Below are positions 16,351 through 25,150 of a DNA stretch of 64,000 bases, in pieces. How positions within the stretch are numbered: the first letter of the stretch is position 1; every line of letters begins with the position of its first letter. Where the stretch lies: contig JBGTSJ010000006.1 of NCBI GenBank assembly GCA_041940305.1, positions 1 to 64,000 of the forward strand. Direction: 5' to 3'. The notes under the pieces were generated by a model that was not told the origin of the DNA, made no database searches, and worked only from the letters and a program-made list of their open reading frames with translations. Source of the stretch: JBGTSJ01 sp041940305. Its GTDB lineage: Bacteria; Planctomycetota; Planctomycetia; Planctomycetales; Planctomycetaceae. The position numbers and the translations under genes are program-made.

Positions 16351-17364
16351 ATGGCGTTCCAGCTCATTGAGGCCATCGTCCCGAAGGACAAAGCGCCCGA
16401 CTTCGCCCGTCGCGGCGAAGACTCCCCTCCGCCGATCGGCAGCTGGACGACGGCGGTCGATGACGAGCGCGTGGCGGTCCGCGTGCTGGTTCCGGTCGAG
16501 CAGACGGAAGAGGTCATCGAATGGCTGGAGGAGCAATGCAACGATTGCGCCGATTACCGGCTGATGCTGTTCACCATCGAGGCCACTCTGCCGCGCCCGG
16601 AGCAGCTTGAGGCCGCCGAACCGAATGGAGAAAACCTGACGAGCACTCCGGATCGCGTCAGCCGGGAGGAGCTGTACGAGGATGTGGCCGCCGGCGCGAA
16701 GCTGACCCGGACCTACCTGGTGACCGTCGCGCTGTCGACGATCGTCGCCGGCATCGGGCTGACGCGGGACGACACGGCCGTGATCATCGGCGCGATGGTG
16801 ATCGCCCCGCTGCTGGGACCGAATGTCGCGATGGCGCTGGCGACAACGCTGGGGGACTACAAACTTGGCTGGCAGGCGATCAAGGTGAATGCGTCCGGCC
16901 TGCTGCTGGCGCTCGGTCTGGCGTTCTGCATGGGCCTGCTGTTCCACGTTGATCCGCAGACGCCGGCGATTAAGGCCCGGACGCAGGTCGAGTTCGAGGA
17001 TATCCTGCTCGCGCTGTGCGCCGGATCGGCGGGGGTGCTGGCGCTCTCACGCGGCATTTCTGCGGCGCTGGTGGGAGTGATGGTTGCAGTGGCTCTGCTG
17101 CCGCCGCTCGTTGTTGTGGGCCTGCTGCTGGCGGCGCAGAGATTCTACGTGGCCCCCCATGCCGCCCTGTTAGTGGCGACGAACCTGATCTGCGTCAACC
17201 TGGCCGGCGTCGCCACGTTCCTGCTGCAGGGGATGCGCCCTCGCAACTGGTACGAAACGGACCGCGCGCGTCGGGCTGCCTGGATCGCGCTGGGCGTGTG
17301 GGCCGTACTGCTCGGGCTGCTCGCGCTGATCATCTACCTGTCGCGGGATGACAGCATTCCGTAG
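16351..17364 (+). CDS. DUF389 / TIGR00341 family membrane protein
   Basis: A 337-residue protein with a soluble N-terminal ferredoxin-like region (residues 1-95, including RVLVPVEQTEEVIEWLEEQ) followed by a six- to seven-span membrane domain. The family signature TRTYLVTVALSTIVAGIGL, then DDTAVIIGAMVIAPLLGP and ALSRGISAALVGVMVAVALLPP, is intact. Function is not established for the family; transport has been suggested. It begins nine bases after the DUF423 gene, so the two membrane proteins are probably translated from one message with the DJ-1-like gene ahead. Confidence 0.9.
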   Translation: MAFQLIEAIVPKDKAPDFARRGEDSPPPIGSWTTAVDDERVAVRVLVPVEQTEEVIEWLEEQCNDCADYRLMLFTIEATLPRPEQLEAAEPNGENLTSTPDRVSREELYEDVAAGAKLTRTYLVTVALSTIVAGIGLTRDDTAVIIGAMVIAPLLGPNVAMALATTLGDYKLGWQAIKVNASGLLLALGLAFCMGLLFHVDPQTPAIKARTQVEFEDILLALCAGSAGVLALSRGISAALVGVMVAVALLPPLVVVGLLLAAQRFYVAPHAALLVATNLICVNLAGVATFLLQGMRPRNWYETDRARRAAWIALGVWAVLLGLLALIIYLSRDDSIP

Positions 17365-17468
17365 GGCGCGCGTGAGGGCGCGATTGCGGCGCATCCCTGC
17401 GACGACGCGGAGCTGCGCGAGAGTCCGATCCCAGGCGGAGCTTGGGAACGAGGAGATGCCGGCGGCAC

Positions 17469-19061
17469 TTACTCGACGCGAATGCTGCGCGACGCCTCGT
17501 ACGAGCGGCCGAACATGTCGGTGGCGCGGACCTCGATGCGATACAGGCCCGGTGAGTCCACATCGGGAAACGACCCCGTCCAGAGATGCGACGATTGTCG
17601 CGGCTTGGGAAGCTTCCGCCATGCATTGGGGGACGCCGCGAGCAGCGCCTCCTCGCGGTCAAACAGCGACTGGTAGTTGGGATCCACTTCGTGCACGTGC
17701 TGCAGCGACGTCCAGTCCCGTCCGCCGACGCGCATCTCGACCACCGCATCCGCCGACCCGTTGAACAGATTGACGTACACCGCCGTCGCCCCGGCCTGGT
17801 CCCCCTGAATCACTTCCGGCGCCTGGATCAGCATCTGGTAGTCGTCGGGCCGGCCGGCCGCGCGAAACTCCAGGGCGTAGCTCGACCCGTCGAACGAGAT
17901 GATCGAGTACCCGTTCGGGGCGCCGTCGGCCATCAGCGTGTGTGGAATGCCCCGCTCGTCCGGCGCGCCGCTCCACCAGCTGCCGCAGACGGTGACGTTG
18001 ATCACATGATGATGCGGCTGCGGTCCCTTCCAGCCATCCTCATGCGTGATCATCACATGCTCGTGCACGTGCTCGTGGGCCGAGACCGACATGCAGAACG
18101 GCCGTTGCTCGATCAGCCGGTACAGCCCGTGCCGGTCGTTCACCTCGGTGAGGGGGATGTGCATCATCAGCACGACCAGCTGATCGTCGGGGATCTGCGA
18201 CAGGTCCGTGCGGATGAACTCCAGCTGCTCAGGGCCGAAGCCCCCCTGATAGCGTCCCTTCCCCGTGCCGTCGTCATACAGCCACTCGATGTCGTCCAGC
18301 ACCAGGAAATGCACCGGGCCGTAATCGAACGAGTAGTACGACGGGCCGTAGACGCGCTCGAACGTCTCGTTCGCCAGGTCGCGAGTGTGGGCGTCATAGT
18401 TGATGTCGTGATTGCCCATTACGTTGTACCACGGGATTCCGATCAGCGCAATGGCCCGGTTCAGCGGCTCGAACGTGTCGAGGTTGTCGAACGCCACGTC
18501 TCCCAGCGTGACGCCGAACGACGCCTCGGTGCCGATCAGTTCCTCGACGACGTCGTGCGTGATCCAGTCCACTTCCTTCTGATCGCGCGGCTGCGTGTCG
18601 CCGAACAGGATCGCCTGAAACTGCTCCGGCTCCGTCTGCGGGTACAGCGGAAAATTCACGCCGTCGGGCAGCGCGCCCGTCGGCGAGACTCCTGCGTACT
18701 TGAACTGCGGAGAACCGTGCGGCTTGTGGATGTAATAGAACCGCGGCAGCAAGTCCTCGCTCAAGGGCGTCCGCCAGCCGCGCGGCTTGATCACGAAGAT
18801 GATGTCGTCGTCATCCAGCGGCAGCGTGTAGCGGCCATCGTCATCGGTGGCGACAATCTCGCGCCCGTTGGAGACCCGCACCCCATCCAGCAGCGGCTCG
18901 CCCGCATCGAACACCCCGTTCTCATTCGCGTCGTGAAACACCACGCCCGACACGGTCTCTGGTGTCAATTTTCGCGGCGGCTGCGATTGCAGCGACGTGA
19001 TGCTCAGGCAGGCCGCCCCCAGCACGGCGACGGTCAGATACAGTACGGCGGAACGGCGCAT
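17469..19061 (-). CDS. Secreted calcineurin-like phosphoesterase with carboxypeptidase-regulatory-like N-terminus
   Basis: A 530-residue exported protein: a signal peptide (LYLTVAVLGAACLSITSL), a short SdrD/cna-like beta domain (GVVFHDANENGVFDAGEPLLDGV, about 38-95), the metallophosphoesterase core, and a C-terminal beta domain (about 400-530). Metal motifs are GDTQ, GDVAFD, GNHD, the His in LMMHIPL and the SAHEH that replaces the common GHxH. It should hydrolyse phosphate esters in the periplasm or outside; substrate unknown. The start has GGGAG five bases upstream. It is convergent with the DUF389 gene. Confidence 0.9.
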   Translation of the reverse strand: MRRSAVLYLTVAVLGAACLSITSLQSQPPRKLTPETVSGVVFHDANENGVFDAGEPLLDGVRVSNGREIVATDDDGRYTLPLDDDDIIFVIKPRGWRTPLSEDLLPRFYYIHKPHGSPQFKYAGVSPTGALPDGVNFPLYPQTEPEQFQAILFGDTQPRDQKEVDWITHDVVEELIGTEASFGVTLGDVAFDNLDTFEPLNRAIALIGIPWYNVMGNHDINYDAHTRDLANETFERVYGPSYYSFDYGPVHFLVLDDIEWLYDDGTGKGRYQGGFGPEQLEFIRTDLSQIPDDQLVVLMMHIPLTEVNDRHGLYRLIEQRPFCMSVSAHEHVHEHVMITHEDGWKGPQPHHHVINVTVCGSWWSGAPDERGIPHTLMADGAPNGYSIISFDGSSYALEFRAAGRPDDYQMLIQAPEVIQGDQAGATAVYVNLFNGSADAVVEMRVGGRDWTSLQHVHEVDPNYQSLFDREEALLAASPNAWRKLPKPRQSSHLWTGSFPDVDSPGLYRIEVRATDMFGRSYEASRSIRVE

Positions 19062-19223
19062 GCCAACTCCCGGATTGGTCGGTCACGATCAAACCCGCGG
19101 ACGACGAACACCCGCGGAGTCGCAGCCGGGCGATCATATGGCCGCCTCAACGCCCACGGCAACCGCCCGCCGAAACTGCCGCAACCAGGATCCGCCAGGC
19201 GGCCGATTTTCAAGGCAGCTGTC

Positions 19224-19847
19224 TCAGTCCAATGACCGCGCCCGGCTGCCGATCTTCGGCAGGGAGCCGGCGAGCGGATCTGGTTGCTGGTCCAGCTCAA
19301 AGTAACCCGGGTCCTCCAGCCCGAACGCGTTCGCCACGCGGTTGAAGAACGCGAACATCGCCGTGATGTACACCGCCTCCGCGATCTGCGGCTCCGTCCA
19401 GCCGGCGTCGCGCAGCAGTTGGATCTCCTCCGGCGTATTGCGGTACGGCGTGTTCGTGATCAGCCGCGCGAACCGCAGCAGTGCCTTCTCGGCCTCGGTG
19501 ATCGGCGCGCCCTCGATGTCGCCGCGGCCAATGGCGGAAACCGCCGCGTCCTCGGCTCCGTGCTTGTGCAGGAAGTACGCATGCGAGTGCATACAGTAGG
19601 GGCAGCGGTTCTGTCCCGACACCAGCGTCGCAATCATCTCCTTCGTGCGCTCGGTCAGATGACCGTCACAGAAATGCAGCTGCCAGCTGAAGTCCATCAC
19701 CTGCTGCATGAAGTCCGGCCGGTGGCTGAAGCACTTGATGATGTCGGCCACCTTCGTGCGGTTCGGCCGCCTCTCGAAGTACGACTGATACCCGGCGGCC
19801 ACGTCCCCCGTGGCATCCTGTTCTGAAATCCAGTTAATGAAGGGCAT
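19224..19847 (-). CDS. AhpD-like carboxymuconolactone decarboxylase family protein
   Basis: A 207-residue single-domain peroxidase-related protein of the AhpD/CMD fold. The catalytic motif is complete: C82-P-Y-C85-M-H-S-H89 (CxxCxxxH), preceded by LTERTKEMIATLVSGQNR. No signal peptide is seen. It should use the cysteine pair to reduce peroxides or relay electrons. It is last in a minus-strand run with an EF-hand/deiodinase-like gene and a second AhpD-like gene that has UGA in place of the second cysteine codon, so the three may form a redox operon; gaps are 90 and 84 bases. Confidence 0.88.
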   Translation of the reverse strand: MPFINWISEQDATGDVAAGYQSYFERRPNRTKVADIIKCFSHRPDFMQQVMDFSWQLHFCDGHLTERTKEMIATLVSGQNRCPYCMHSHAYFLHKHGAEDAAVSAIGRGDIEGAPITEAEKALLRFARLITNTPYRNTPEEIQLLRDAGWTEPQIAEAVYITAMFAFFNRVANAFGLEDPGYFELDQQPDPLAGSLPKIGSRARSLD

Positions 19848-19937
19848 GAGGACTCTGCACCGGTTCGAGCAAAGTGAATGGTCTCAACACGTACCTCTCC
19901 GCGCTAATCCGCCGGATCCGTGCCATCCGCGGCCCCC

Positions 19938-21146
19938 TCACTCATTCAGCATCAGCACCAGTGCCTGCTCGAGTTCGCGCGGATTGAACCCGAACGGGCC
20001 GCGCCCGTTCTTGAAGGCGATCTTCCCTTCACGGTCGATGAGGTACAACCGGTTCGGCATGCCGCTGTACGCGGCGCCGACTCTGTCGTCGACGGTGTCC
20101 ACCAGAAACGGCAAATCGCTGTCGTCCAGTCCCAGATGTGCCCGGCAGGTCGCGGCGACGATGAAGCGTTCCGCGTCGGTCGTCGGCTGCGGCACCTCGA
20201 TGCCAATTCGTTGATTGCTCGTCATCCACCATCCATCCGTCGGATGCGCCTCGCGCACATACACGAGGTAAAACTTCGCCCGCTCCTTGTACCGCTCGTA
20301 CAGCTTCTCAATGTTGCCCGCCTGACTGCGAAACGGCCCGCACGTAAAGTTCCCGAACACGAGCACGATCGGTTGCTCACCGACTTCCTCAGACAAAGTG
20401 ACCTCCTCGCCGTCGATGGTCTGCAGTGTGAAGTCCGGTGCGGTCTCCTCCAATGCCGGCCCCGGCTGCAGCGATCCGATCTCCTGCCGCTGGAGACCGA
20501 GAATCAACGTGCTGCGGCTGGGCGCATCCGAGCGGCGATTGCGGGCCGAGGAGTCGGGTGGCTGAAACTGGTCCCGCAGGTCGTCGAGGGCGATGAACCC
20601 CTGATTGTCGGTATCCAGCTGCGCGAACAGCGCCGCGAACTCCTCAGGCGTGACTTTGCCGTTGGCGTCGTTGTCCGCCATGAAGAACAGCATGAACCCG
20701 GGCGAGGGATTGAGCGAATTGCCGCCCAGGCTCAGGTCCGACTCCGTGACGGATTTGTCGCCGTTGCGGTCGAGCCTGTCGAAGTCGAGATCATCGCCGC
20801 TGAATTCCTCCAGCGAAATCGAACTGTCGCCATCGGCGTCGTACTTCGCAGAAACCGCGTCCCATGTGTAGCGCGACTGTGCGACGGCAAGCCGGAACCA
20901 ACCTTCGCCCGGACCCAGCCGGCTGCCGTCCAGAATCGCATCCAGCATGGCGATCGGCTCGGAATCGGCCGGGTAGTTCGCCCGGAGTTCCTGCACGATC
21001 TCCTCCGCCTCCGGCGTGAGCGGTGGTGGATCGGCCGACGCCACGGCGGGAGCATTAGATGTCTGTCTGGACGGCTCATCACTCCAGGCCGGCGTACTCA
21101 GCACAGTGACGGCCGACATCGACAACAGAAAAGCAGAACAGCGCAT
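19938..21146 (-). CDS. Secreted EF-hand protein with iodothyronine-deiodinase-like thioredoxin fold
   Basis: A 402-residue exported protein with an N-terminal signal peptide. Four EF-hand-like loops span about 102-195 (YDADGDSSISLEEF, LDRNGDKSVTESDL, NDANGKVTPEEF, LDTDNQGFIALDDL). The second half is a thioredoxin-fold domain with APDFTLQTIDGEEVTL, then VLVFGNFTCGPFRSQAGNIEKLY and VYVREAHPTDGWW; these match the deiodinase family, where the active site reads FGSCTUPPF. Here the selenocysteine position is Cys269 (TGC codon). Thyroid-hormone chemistry is not implied; bacterial members are probably peroxiredoxin-like reductases. GGAG precedes the ATG. It lies between two AhpD-like genes, which supports a redox role. 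Confidence 0.85.
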   Translation of the reverse strand: MRCSAFLLSMSAVTVLSTPAWSDEPSRQTSNAPAVASADPPPLTPEAEEIVQELRANYPADSEPIAMLDAILDGSRLGPGEGWFRLAVAQSRYTWDAVSAKYDADGDSSISLEEFSGDDLDFDRLDRNGDKSVTESDLSLGGNSLNPSPGFMLFFMADNDANGKVTPEEFAALFAQLDTDNQGFIALDDLRDQFQPPDSSARNRRSDAPSRSTLILGLQRQEIGSLQPGPALEETAPDFTLQTIDGEEVTLSEEVGEQPIVLVFGNFTCGPFRSQAGNIEKLYERYKERAKFYLVYVREAHPTDGWWMTSNQRIGIEVPQPTTDAERFIVAATCRAHLGLDDSDLPFLVDTVDDRVGAAYSGMPNRLYLIDREGKIAFKNGRGPFGFNPRELEQALVLMLNE

Positions 21147-21230
21147 ATCACGCTCCAGTCAAATCAATGGATGATGCTCGAAATCGCGGATCGCTGAGCC
21201 GGGAGCGGCAGGCGACCGTCCCCGCGTTGT

Positions 21231-22583
21231 TTACTCTTCGTCCGTCTTCTTTGGCGGCTCGGGCGAGTCGCGGCTCATGAACACATTCTCCGTCTCAAGC
21301 GGCAGCTGCAGGCCGTCTGCCACGCGGGTCATGTAGTTGCACCACGAGACGTACCAGATCAGATCGGCCGCGCGGGACTCGCCGAATGTCTCCTTCAATT
21401 GATCGATGTCTTCCGCGGAGACGTCAGCGGGTTCGCGAGTCAGTTTTCGTGCAAAGACCAGCGCCTGTCGTTCAGCCGGAGGAAAACCAGCCCAGTCGCC
21501 GGTCGCCAGTTGTTCGGTTCGTTGTTCAATCTCTTCCTGACTGAGCCCCGCGACCGCGAGGAGCATTTCGCTGTGGCCCATTCAATAGAAGCATTCGTTG
21601 TTGCGGGTCACGACCCAGAACATCGTGTTGGAAAACACGCGATCGAGCTGCGACTCCCCGCGAAAGGCGTCCATCAGCGTGAACCAGCCCTGCGTCAGTT
21701 CCGGCTGATACCCCAGGCTGACGCGAGACCACACAATGGCTCCAGAGCGCTGCTGCTGCTCCGGCGGCAGGAATGACAGCGCATCGTCATCCGGCACCGG
21801 CACCCGGGCGGTCCGCTGCGTCTGTTGCAGTTGGCGCTCATCCAGCAGCGTGATCGGCTGGTCCTGCCAGTCGATCTTCTCGGAGAACTCGAACACGGGC
21901 GTTGCGGCGAGCAGTTCCTCGTGCGTGGGCCGCTGCGGCGCCGCGGCGGCCGCCCCATCGTTCAGGTCAATCGGCCACTCTTGCGGGGGAAGCGGCCCTT
22001 CCTCGCCGTGTGCGACGCCCAGCGCAAGGAACAGACGGTTCTCGAAATTCGCGAACGCCAGCGTATGCACCATGCCGACGAAAGTCGCCGGGCCGTAGTG
22101 ATCAGTGAGCGTCGCGACCTCTTCGTCGGTCACCGTGTAAGCCCCCAGCGTCATCTTCTCGGCGAAACGGAATGTTGATCGCTCGATCGGACTCCAGCGC
22201 AGATCGTCCTGGCGTAGCTCGCGGATCGCCTCAGCGGGTTCTCCCAGCCTCAGCAGATCGGCCTCCGCCGTCGCCCGTGCGTAGTCGCAGCCGATCGCGT
22301 CGGCTGCGATCCACCGCAGCTGACCTGCCAGCACATTGCCGATCGGGTTGTCGGCGCGATGCCGGGAGTCGAGTGCGAGCAAAGCGCCGGTCGCCCGCGG
22401 CAGGGGCCTCGCCAGGATCGTCCCCCACTCCGGCAACCGGGGTGCTTCGAGCGGCAGTCGCTGCCAGGCTTCGTTGTCGCTCATGGCGGGAAAGCGGGCT
22501 GGCGATTCGTCGGCGCTGTAAGCCATACGGGACTGCAACGCCACAGCGCACAACAGTAGACACACACGGGTGATTGTCGCCAT
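21231..22583 (-). CDS. AhpD-like protein with in-frame UGA, candidate selenoprotein
   Basis: Two contiguous same-frame parts (22583-21585 and 21581-21231) are joined by a single UGA at 21584-21582. Read through, the protein has about 450 residues: signal peptide (ATITRVCLLLCAVALQSRMA), a first CMD domain in which the cysteine pair is degenerate (GCDYARA), and a second one with NNECFY-U-MGHSEMLL. UGA falls exactly on the second residue of the CxxC redox motif (C331, U334, H337). A hairpin with a GGUC loop starts 20 bases after the UGA. These facts favour selenocysteine insertion over a nonsense mutation, because sequence conservation continues on both sides. GGAG lies just upstream of ATG 22583. 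The alternative is a recent pseudogene, or a separate small protein from ATG 21581. Confidence 0.75.
21546..21561 (-). promoter_or_regulatory. Candidate bacterial SECIS hairpin
   Basis: On the coding strand CCUCGC-GGUC-GCGGGG forms a 6-bp stem (one G-U pair) with a four-base GGUC loop; an alternative pairing extends the base to GCUCC/GGGGC with a two-base bulge. The loop begins 26 nt after the UGA at 21584-21582. Bacterial SECIS elements sit directly after the UGA with a G-rich apical loop, and E. coli fdhF has GGUC in its loop. Stable hairpins are common in GC-rich DNA, so this is supporting evidence only. Confidence 0.55.
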
Positions 22584-22648
22584 GGCATCGCTCCAGAATC
22601 GTGAAACTCGCCGTCGTGAAGAGGACACTCACGAATTGAACGCCGCGC

Positions 22649-23056
22649 TCAGAGCCCGGGAGCCCGGAACACCGTCAGGACCGGACTCGTGCTCACCAGG
22701 TACGTGACCGTCTTTTCGGCGCTTCCCTTCTGGGGATCCTCCAGCGTGAGCTTGACGTCGCAGTGCAGGTTGGCGTCGATCGGACGTTCGTCCAGAATCT
22801 CGTATTCCGTCAGGCGGGCGCCCCCCATCCAGTCGAAGTCCTGGATCACCACGGACGGCTCCTTCTGCTGCCAGCCCGCCGGATCCTCCCCCGCCTTCCA
22901 GCTGTCCAGAACCGACACAAGCGTACTCCGTGCCAGCTGCGGATCCACGCGGTGCGCCGCAGCGCTGTAGTCGCTCCCGTTGCAGCCGCAGATTCCCAGC
23001 ACCAGGATGAGGAACGCGCAGCCGGCCAGGCGCCGCGCGACGACCGCGATGAACAT
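22649..23056 (-). CDS. Hypothetical lipoprotein
   Basis: A 135-residue predicted lipoprotein of unknown function. The N-terminus MFIAVVARRLAGCAFLILVLGICGC ends in a lipobox cysteine. The mature part (SWKAGEDPAGWQQKEPSVVIQDFDW, then LTEYEILDERPIDANLHCDVKLTL, ending EKTVTYLVSTSPVLTVFRA) looks like a small alpha+beta domain similar to those seen in other uncharacterised planctomycete lipoproteins. ATG 23056 is preceded by GGGGA; an in-frame ATG at 23107 adds 17 residues before a good signal peptide and is less likely. It precedes the selenoprotein-like gene by 65 bases on the same strand. Confidence 0.7.
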   Translation of the reverse strand: MFIAVVARRLAGCAFLILVLGICGCNGSDYSAAAHRVDPQLARSTLVSVLDSWKAGEDPAGWQQKEPSVVIQDFDWMGGARLTEYEILDERPIDANLHCDVKLTLEDPQKGSAEKTVTYLVSTSPVLTVFRAPGL

Positions 23057-23164
23057 ACACCATTCCCCAAAGAGTGAGATGGAACGGGGCGCGCTTAGCC
23101 GAATCAAAGCGGTGACGCGCCCGTTTCAATGCGAACTAATGTCCGACAAAACCTGACGACGTTC

Positions 23165-24118
23165 TTAGAACTCGCCAACGACCTCTTTCCCATCGCGCGA
23201 GCCGACGCCCCGCCACGTTTGCCGGTCGATATTCTCCGACACGAACCGGGCTGACCCGTCACACAGCAGGACGTGCACGCCTCCTTCGTGGCGGCTGGTC
23301 GCCGGCATCGTGGCCTTCGTGGGAAAGAAACCGCAGGACCGGCGGTTCGGCGTGTCCACATGCAGATACGTGTGCTGGCCGTCCATCCAGGGCGCTCCCA
23401 TGAAGATCGGGAACTGGTTGGCGAGATTGTTGATGTCCACCGCGTAGCACATGGTGATGGCTTCGTCCTGAGTCATCGGATTCGTCATCGCGAGGAACAC
23501 GTCGGCGTCGGGACTGACCACGCCGTTGTTGCCGTCGGCGATCAGACGCTCGGAGAACGCCGCCGTATTGGTCGTACCGTCGATAATGTCGCGGATCTTG
23601 ATGCACCGCGAATAGACGAACGGGCCGTTCTGCGGCGGCGTCGTCCAGTTGATTTCGCTCCCCTTGTTGGCCATGTAGTTGATCGCGCCGCCGGTCTGCG
23701 GCTGAGTGTTGTCGAAGTCCGAGGGACAACGCAGCATCGGGATCTCGGTCAGCCGCGGCACGTCGTTGATCGGATCGGCCGGGACATAGCTGAAGTTGAT
23801 CCGGTTGTAGAGCGGCGACTGATCGATGTACGGCAGCAGCTGGCTGATCGCTGAGTACCTCTGGCTCGCTCCGGGCGTGAAGAGGGACGTCCCCCCCTGG
23901 CCGAAGGGAAAGCAGTTGTGGGAATCGTGGTAGTTGTGCAGCGCCAGTCCGATCTGCTTGAGATTGTTCTTGCACTGAGTACGGCGGGCTGCCTCGCGCG
24001 CCTGCTGCACAGCGGGGAGCAGCAGGGCGATCAGGATCGCGATGATCGCGATCACGACGAGCAGTTCGATCAGTGTGAAACCGCGTGAACGGGTTCGACG
24101 AACAGGAATGGACGTCAT
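23165..24118 (-). CDS. DUF1559 domain-containing pseudopilin-like protein
   Basis: A 317-residue planctomycete DUF1559 protein. It begins with a prepilin methylation motif RGFTLIELLVVIAIIAILIALLLP, then the typical QQAREAARRTQCKNNLKQIGLALHNYHD and the closing HEGGVHVLLCDGSARFVSENID (H-x9-DG). Such proteins are exported by a type II/IV-pilus-like route and occur in large families in Planctomycetota; their function is unknown. GAGG lies seven bases ahead of the ATG. It stands alone, with a 334-base gene-free stretch upstream. Confidence 0.95.
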   Translation of the reverse strand: MTSIPVRRTRSRGFTLIELLVVIAIIAILIALLLPAVQQAREAARRTQCKNNLKQIGLALHNYHDSHNCFPFGQGGTSLFTPGASQRYSAISQLLPYIDQSPLYNRINFSYVPADPINDVPRLTEIPMLRCPSDFDNTQPQTGGAINYMANKGSEINWTTPPQNGPFVYSRCIKIRDIIDGTTNTAAFSERLIADGNNGVVSPDADVFLAMTNPMTQDEAITMCYAVDINNLANQFPIFMGAPWMDGQHTYLHVDTPNRRSCGFFPTKATMPATSRHEGGVHVLLCDGSARFVSENIDRQTWRGVGSRDGKEVVGEF

Positions 24119-24452
24119 GGAAAGGACCTCGTTGTTCAGGACAGAAACAGAAAACAGAAATGAAGTTCAAACTGAAGAAAAGCAGTGTGCATCGGCGAAT
24201 GACCGCCACGCTCGAATTCATGCGGAGCTCCGTCGCGCAGCAACCGCCGCGCGACCGGCCAGAATGCAGTCCATGTCACGGCTCACTCAGGCTCGCCCGA
24301 TGAAAGGGCGCGCAGAGTGAGGCTCGAAAGAGATCGGCGGCAACTGCGGGATCAAGACCGCCCATGGATCGCGGGGGCGCGCAGGTTCCAGCGCAGGCAG
24401 GCGGTCAGGGCGCAGCTCCTTTATGGACTGCGCGGCGCAGCAATCACGCCGT
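24119..24452. other. Gene-free stretch upstream of DUF1559 gene
   Basis: No convincing coding region, repeat or RNA structure was seen. The part next to the DUF1559 start is A-rich on the plus strand (24119-24185) and probably holds its promoter and leader. The remainder has shadow frames only. Confidence 0.5.
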
Positions 24453-24875
24453 TCAGCAGGAGCGCGGCGGCGGAGTCAGCGGCTCCGGAGCGATCGCTGC
24501 GGGCTCGCGATCGGATGACGACTGCAGAGTCCCGGATGCGATCGCCGCGTGCTCAGAAAACGCCATCGAGTGCGCCCAGCGCTCCACGACGAGTTCGATC
24601 GTCGGAGCAGGGGCTGCCGGAGTGCGGTTTTGTGAACGGCAATGAGGTCCGCGACACGGAACGTGCGGCTGCGGCAGTTCCGCATGGCCGGTGGTCTGAA
24701 TCGCCGAACCCGCATCACCGGTCAAACCGGAGGGGTCCAGCATCGCGCCCGGACCGTGCACCAGGTAGTCGCCGCAACTCGCCTGCGCGGCCGACCCCCA
24801 GCAAAGCGACGCCCCCCACCACGCCGCCGCAGCGACGAGCAGACGACCTGAGACTGGTCGAAGAGTGGACGGCAT
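24453..24875 (-). CDS. Secreted small protein with CGDY and PCxGPxC cysteine motifs
   Basis: A 140-residue exported protein. A signal peptide (LRPVSGRLLVAAAAWWGASLCWGSAAQA) is followed by SCGDYLVHG and, 40 residues on, PCRGPHCRSQNRTPAAPAP. This combination of an N-terminal CGDY and a Pro-flanked CxGPxC recurs in small secreted proteins of planctomycetes and has no known function. The C-terminal half is low-complexity Ser/Ala/Pro and ends PPPRSC. The start at ATG 24875 gives the best signal peptide; an in-frame ATG at 24938 adds 21 residues. The region has no homologue that I can name with certainty. Confidence 0.6.
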   Translation of the reverse strand: MPSTLRPVSGRLLVAAAAWWGASLCWGSAAQASCGDYLVHGPGAMLDPSGLTGDAGSAIQTTGHAELPQPHVPCRGPHCRSQNRTPAAPAPTIELVVERWAHSMAFSEHAAIASGTLQSSSDREPAAIAPEPLTPPPRSC

Positions 24876-25150
24876 GACAGCCAGTATCCGCACGGAACCG
24901 AGGCAGAACCACTCTACGCTACTCCATTGTCGCGGCAAAAGTCAACAGGCTGGCATCAGGTTGTCCCGCCAGGTTGATTGCTCAGCGCGCCTTCGGCTGG
25001 ATGGGCGAGCGTTGCAATCACGCATGGCCCGAAGAGGTCGAGCGATCTGCAGGCTGCTATGATGCGTGTCGTGTGGTCCGCAGTCAGGTGCCGATTCCTT
25101 GAGGTGGACTCTCCTCAATTCGGGCTTCGCAGTTGAGAACGGACGGCAGC

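Noticed and set aside
17586..19235. Plus-strand open frame of 549 codons opposite the phosphoesterase
   Set aside because: It is the antisense image of a real gene with clear metal-binding motifs and has no recognisable domain.
21231..21581. Separate small gene starting at ATG 21581
   Set aside because: The ATG follows the UGA directly, has no ribosome site of its own and would cut the AhpD-like domain in the middle of its active site; readthrough explains it better.
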